Assembly (NCBI GenBank): GCA_007124415.1
Contig: SLFE01000179.1
Coordinates: forward strand, 1-8,101
Source of the DNA: Waddliaceae bacterium
GTDB lineage: Bacteria; Chlamydiota; Chlamydiia; Chlamydiales; SLFE01
Length of the DNA: 8,101 nucleotides
Reading direction: 5' to 3'
Part shown: positions 6,323 through 8,101 of the stretch, one piece after another
Numbering within the stretch: position 1 is the stretch's first letter
Layout of the letters: every line of letters starts with the position of its first letter
Notes under the pieces: model-generated
Told to the model about the DNA's origin: nothing
The model's database searches: none
The model's input: the letters and a program-made list of their open reading frames with translations, nothing else
Translations under genes and position numbers: made by a program

Positions 6323-7860
6323 GAGATAGTTTGCCCTGCGTCTTGCAGGGCTTTTTTTATGTCGGCTATGTGCTCGGCACCCTGAATTTTATAAGGGGCG
6401 AGCAATCTGAAAAGCTCATTCACTGTTTCTTGACTGATCCTGTCATAATTTTGGACAAGCCAGTTGATGGCCCACTTTGGGCGCGGTGTGGCGATCATGA
6501 TATTATAGAGCTCAAAGCCTAAGGCTTTCCAATCTTTTGCGTCCACGCAATTTTCCAAGCATTTTTTCATGTTGCTCGCGATTTTCTGCTGACGCTTGAA
6601 TTTTGCAAGTGCAAGGGCGTGGTGCGGTTCGACCTCGATTGGCGCTTTGCGCGTCGAGATGAGCCATTGCCGAGCGATGGCGTCCGAGGCAGCGCGGAGG
6701 GTGTAATAGCGCATCATTATTGACTCTTTCGGGAGCGATTCAAGGCGCTCTGCTGTCTCTGTTTGCATGATTTTCTTGAGCTTGCTCCATGAGGCGGTAA
6801 AACTCTCTTGATTCCGGGCTGTATCTGCCATTGCAAGCTCAGCCTGAAGTTTGTCCATTTTAGTCTTAGCGGCTTTAACAGTGGTTTCATCGGCTTTTTT
6901 TACCAGCTTGTTTCCGTATTGGAAGAATATTCGGCTTTTTATCAGCTTGTAAGCGGCATATCCTCTTTCGGGTGTTTCTTCGAGTTCCATGATTTGCTGG
7001 CGCATATAGGCCATCAGAGCTTGTGCGGCGCAGGTCCCGGTGGCCTGCTTTTGTTCGTAATGGCAGGGGTGGTTTGACGCTTCAACTTTTCTGCCCCCTT
7101 CGGTTAATTGATGGATGGCGCTGTAGGCGATGTTGATATCTCTTTGCATCATTGAGGCGTGCATCAGGGTTTTCCAATGCTCTTTATTTGTCAGCGAGCG
7201 TTTTGGGATATCTTCGTAAATGATGAATGTCTGGAACCGGTTGGTTCGCCTCCATTGGGCATGCAGATCAAGAACGCCTTTGCCGGTGTTGTATTTGATC
7301 ATCTTAAAGGCGTTTTTGCCAGTCTTTTCAATGAGAAGACAGGTTGTATGGCCGGTGCAGCCTGCCGGAACCAGTATTTTCCCGCCTTTTTGCAATCCCT
7401 CGATTTTGCGCAAAACATCTTTGCGGACCGCTTTATCCTCCATTTGCCTCAATGTTTGATCCCACTCCATGCATTGCTGTATCAAGGGGATCATTTCGCT
7501 CTGCAGTCTAGATGGCATTAAAGGATCGTTTTGAGCGCCCCGGATCGCTTTGATCAGCTTATGACCGGTCGTGAGCATTTCGAAGCTTTTATACTTATCT
7601 CTTTCTGGCATGACCATTTTGTCTAAAAAAAAGTGAAGGAGAATTTTGCTGCTTAAACTGGCTTTGTATTGCCTGGCTTCCATTCGTCTGAGTATCTTGA
7701 ACTCTCTAAGAGCAAGGCAGCAATCTTTGAATTCAATCGTGTTGAAGCTTTCAATAAAAATCCAATTCTTCCAGTGGATCGTCTTTAATTTTTCAATGAT
7801 TTTCTTGTATTGTTCAAGTTTATTGGGAGGTAAATCGGATTGAATTTTGTTAATTAACAT
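6319..7860 (-). CDS. Uncharacterised 513-residue protein, possible thiol-protease-type effector
   Basis: I do not recognise a named family. The protein is soluble, helix-rich and basic, with no signal peptide or membrane segment. A central block reads like a cysteine peptidase with the order His-Asn/Asp-Gln-Cys: GHTTCLLIEK (His171), then IKYNTGKG (Asn191), then QKQATGTCAAQALMAYMR (Gln270 or Gln272, Cys277). This order is that of the CE clan (Ulp1, YopJ and chlamydial deubiquitinases); the assignment is inference from motif spacing. The flanking regions (1-150 and 300-513) are helical, with Lys- and Glu-rich stretches that may form coiled coils. The ATG at 7858-7860 has no ribosome site; a weak promoter close by could give a leaderless mRNA. 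A later start, such as Met60, cannot be excluded. It converges on the helicase gene, and its last 13 codons contain that gene's terminator. Confidence 0.82.
   Translation of the reverse strand: MLINKIQSDLPPNKLEQYKKIIEKLKTIHWKNWIFIESFNTIEFKDCCLALREFKILRRMEARQYKASLSSKILLHFFLDKMVMPERDKYKSFEMLTTGHKLIKAIRGAQNDPLMPSRLQSEMIPLIQQCMEWDQTLRQMEDKAVRKDVLRKIEGLQKGGKILVPAGCTGHTTCLLIEKTGKNAFKMIKYNTGKGVLDLHAQWRRTNRFQTFIIYEDIPKRSLTNKEHWKTLMHASMMQRDINIAYSAIHQLTEGGRKVEASNHPCHYEQKQATGTCAAQALMAYMRQQIMELEETPERGYAAYKLIKSRIFFQYGNKLVKKADETTVKAAKTKMDKLQAELAMADTARNQESFTASWSKLKKIMQTETAERLESLPKESIMMRYYTLRAASDAIARQWLISTRKAPIEVEPHHALALAKFKRQQKIASNMKKCLENCVDAKDWKALGFELYNIMIATPRPKWAINWLVQNYDRISQETVNELFRLLAPYKIQGAEHIADIKKALQDAGQTIS
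6333..6358 (+). terminator. Rho-independent terminator of the helicase gene
   Basis: A perfect seven-base-pair stem GCCCTGC (6333-6339) / GCAGGGC (6345-6351) with a five-base loop is followed by seven T (6352-6358). It begins ten bases after the helicase stop. It lies wholly inside the 3' coding end of the opposing gene, whose strand has no T-run after the hairpin, so it should stop only plus-strand transcripts. Confidence 0.88.
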
Positions 7861-7866
7861 AACGCT

Positions 7867-7895
7867 ATTTTAAAATAACTATATAAAAAAATCAA
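7867..7895 (-). promoter_or_regulatory. Weak candidate promoter of the 513-residue protein
   Basis: On the minus strand TTGATT (7890-7895) and TAAAAT (7867-7872) are 17 bases apart. Transcription from it would start at or next to the ATG, giving a leaderless message, which would fit the absent ribosome site. The whole stretch is AT-rich, so chance matches are likely. Confidence 0.3.
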
Positions 7896-7923
7896 TATTT
7901 TAGGCCTTGTCTCAAAATATTTT

Positions 7924-7952
7924 TTGACGTATATTTCTTTCCGATATATATA
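7924..7952 (+). promoter_or_regulatory. Promoter of the truncated plus-strand gene
   Basis: TTGACG (7924-7929), a 17-base spacer and TATATA (7947-7952) form a sigma-70-like promoter; TATAAG at 7949-7954 is an overlapping alternative -10. A start near 7960 would leave a leader of about 16 bases containing the GGAGGG ribosome site. Confidence 0.55.
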
Positions 7953-7963
7953 AGGGCGCTTAT

Positions 7964-7969
7964 GGAGGG
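7964..7969 (+). promoter_or_regulatory. Ribosome binding site of the truncated plus-strand gene
   Basis: GGAGGG six bases before the ATG at 7976 is a strong Shine-Dalgarno sequence and is the main reason to accept this short partial gene. Confidence 0.7.
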
Positions 7970-7975
7970 TTGATT

Positions 7976-8101
7976 ATGAATCCTGTAACAGTGCAGGGAG
8001 CTGAAGGGAAGGGATTGAAAAGAAAGCGCGATTCGGAGGAGGGCGACCCTCTGTCCCGGGCAACGCAGGCTGCCCTGAAGCGCTTCCGTTCGGATCCGGA
8101 T
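7976..8101 (+). CDS. N-terminal 42 codons of an unidentified basic protein (cut by window end)
   Basis: The frame is open from the ATG to the window edge and encodes 42 residues starting MNPVTVQGAEGKGLKRKRDS. The visible part is hydrophilic, with basic patches LKRKR (14-18) and ALKRFR, and no signal peptide or membrane segment. I do not recognise the family. The KRKR patch followed by acidic residues resembles a eukaryotic nuclear-localisation signal, which in an intracellular bacterium would suggest a secreted effector, but short basic patches are common and this is only a hint. It has its own promoter and a strong ribosome site, and is divergent from the 513-residue protein gene. Confidence 0.65.
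   Translation, partial: MNPVTVQGAEGKGLKRKRDSEEGDPLSRATQAALKRFRSDPD

Overview
The window most likely comes from a chlamydia-related bacterium (order Chlamydiales, for example a Waddlia- or Parachlamydia-like amoeba symbiont). This rests on a secreted, very cysteine-rich inverse-autotransporter-type outer-membrane barrel, a protease-like protein of effector type, and a basic KRKR-bearing protein beside ordinary housekeeping genes. It is an inference from protein character; no rRNA or tRNA is present to fix the taxon.

Layout. Bases 1-204 are AT-rich and I see no supportable gene there. Bases 205-444 (minus) are a detached 3' end of typA, encoding the last 79 residues. Bases 494-540 hold a terminator shared by both directions. 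Then comes a two-gene minus-strand unit: an inverse-autotransporter-like beta-barrel protein (stop at 1432) followed after 14 nt by a secreted collagen-like protein with a C1q-like head (1417 down to 545). Bases 2659-2903 are a non-coding or decayed stretch with a 10-bp direct repeat and a short orphan reading frame. The intact typA (BipA GTPase) lies at 2904-4715 (minus), divergent from a DEAD-box RNA helicase at 4889-6322 (plus). The helicase converges on a 513-residue protein on the minus strand (6319-7860); their stop codons interlock in a single TTAA. A promoter region then leads to the first 42 codons of a plus-strand gene cut off by the window end.

How it fits together. typA and the helicase are housekeeping or stress genes acting on ribosomes and RNA, with a good sigma-70-like promoter for typA in the gap between them. 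The barrel and collagen-like genes look like one cell-surface module. They sit exactly between the intact typA 3' end and a second, directly repeated typA 3' end 2,699 bp away. That is the footprint expected if a DNA segment entered at the 3' end of typA, rebuilt the gene with its own 3' end and pushed the old end aside. No integrase remains in the window. The 8 differences within the aligned 77 codons are all synonymous, so the two ends diverged while both belonged to working typA genes. The 513-residue protein has a His-Asn-Gln-Cys motif series resembling a thiol protease and may act on the host.
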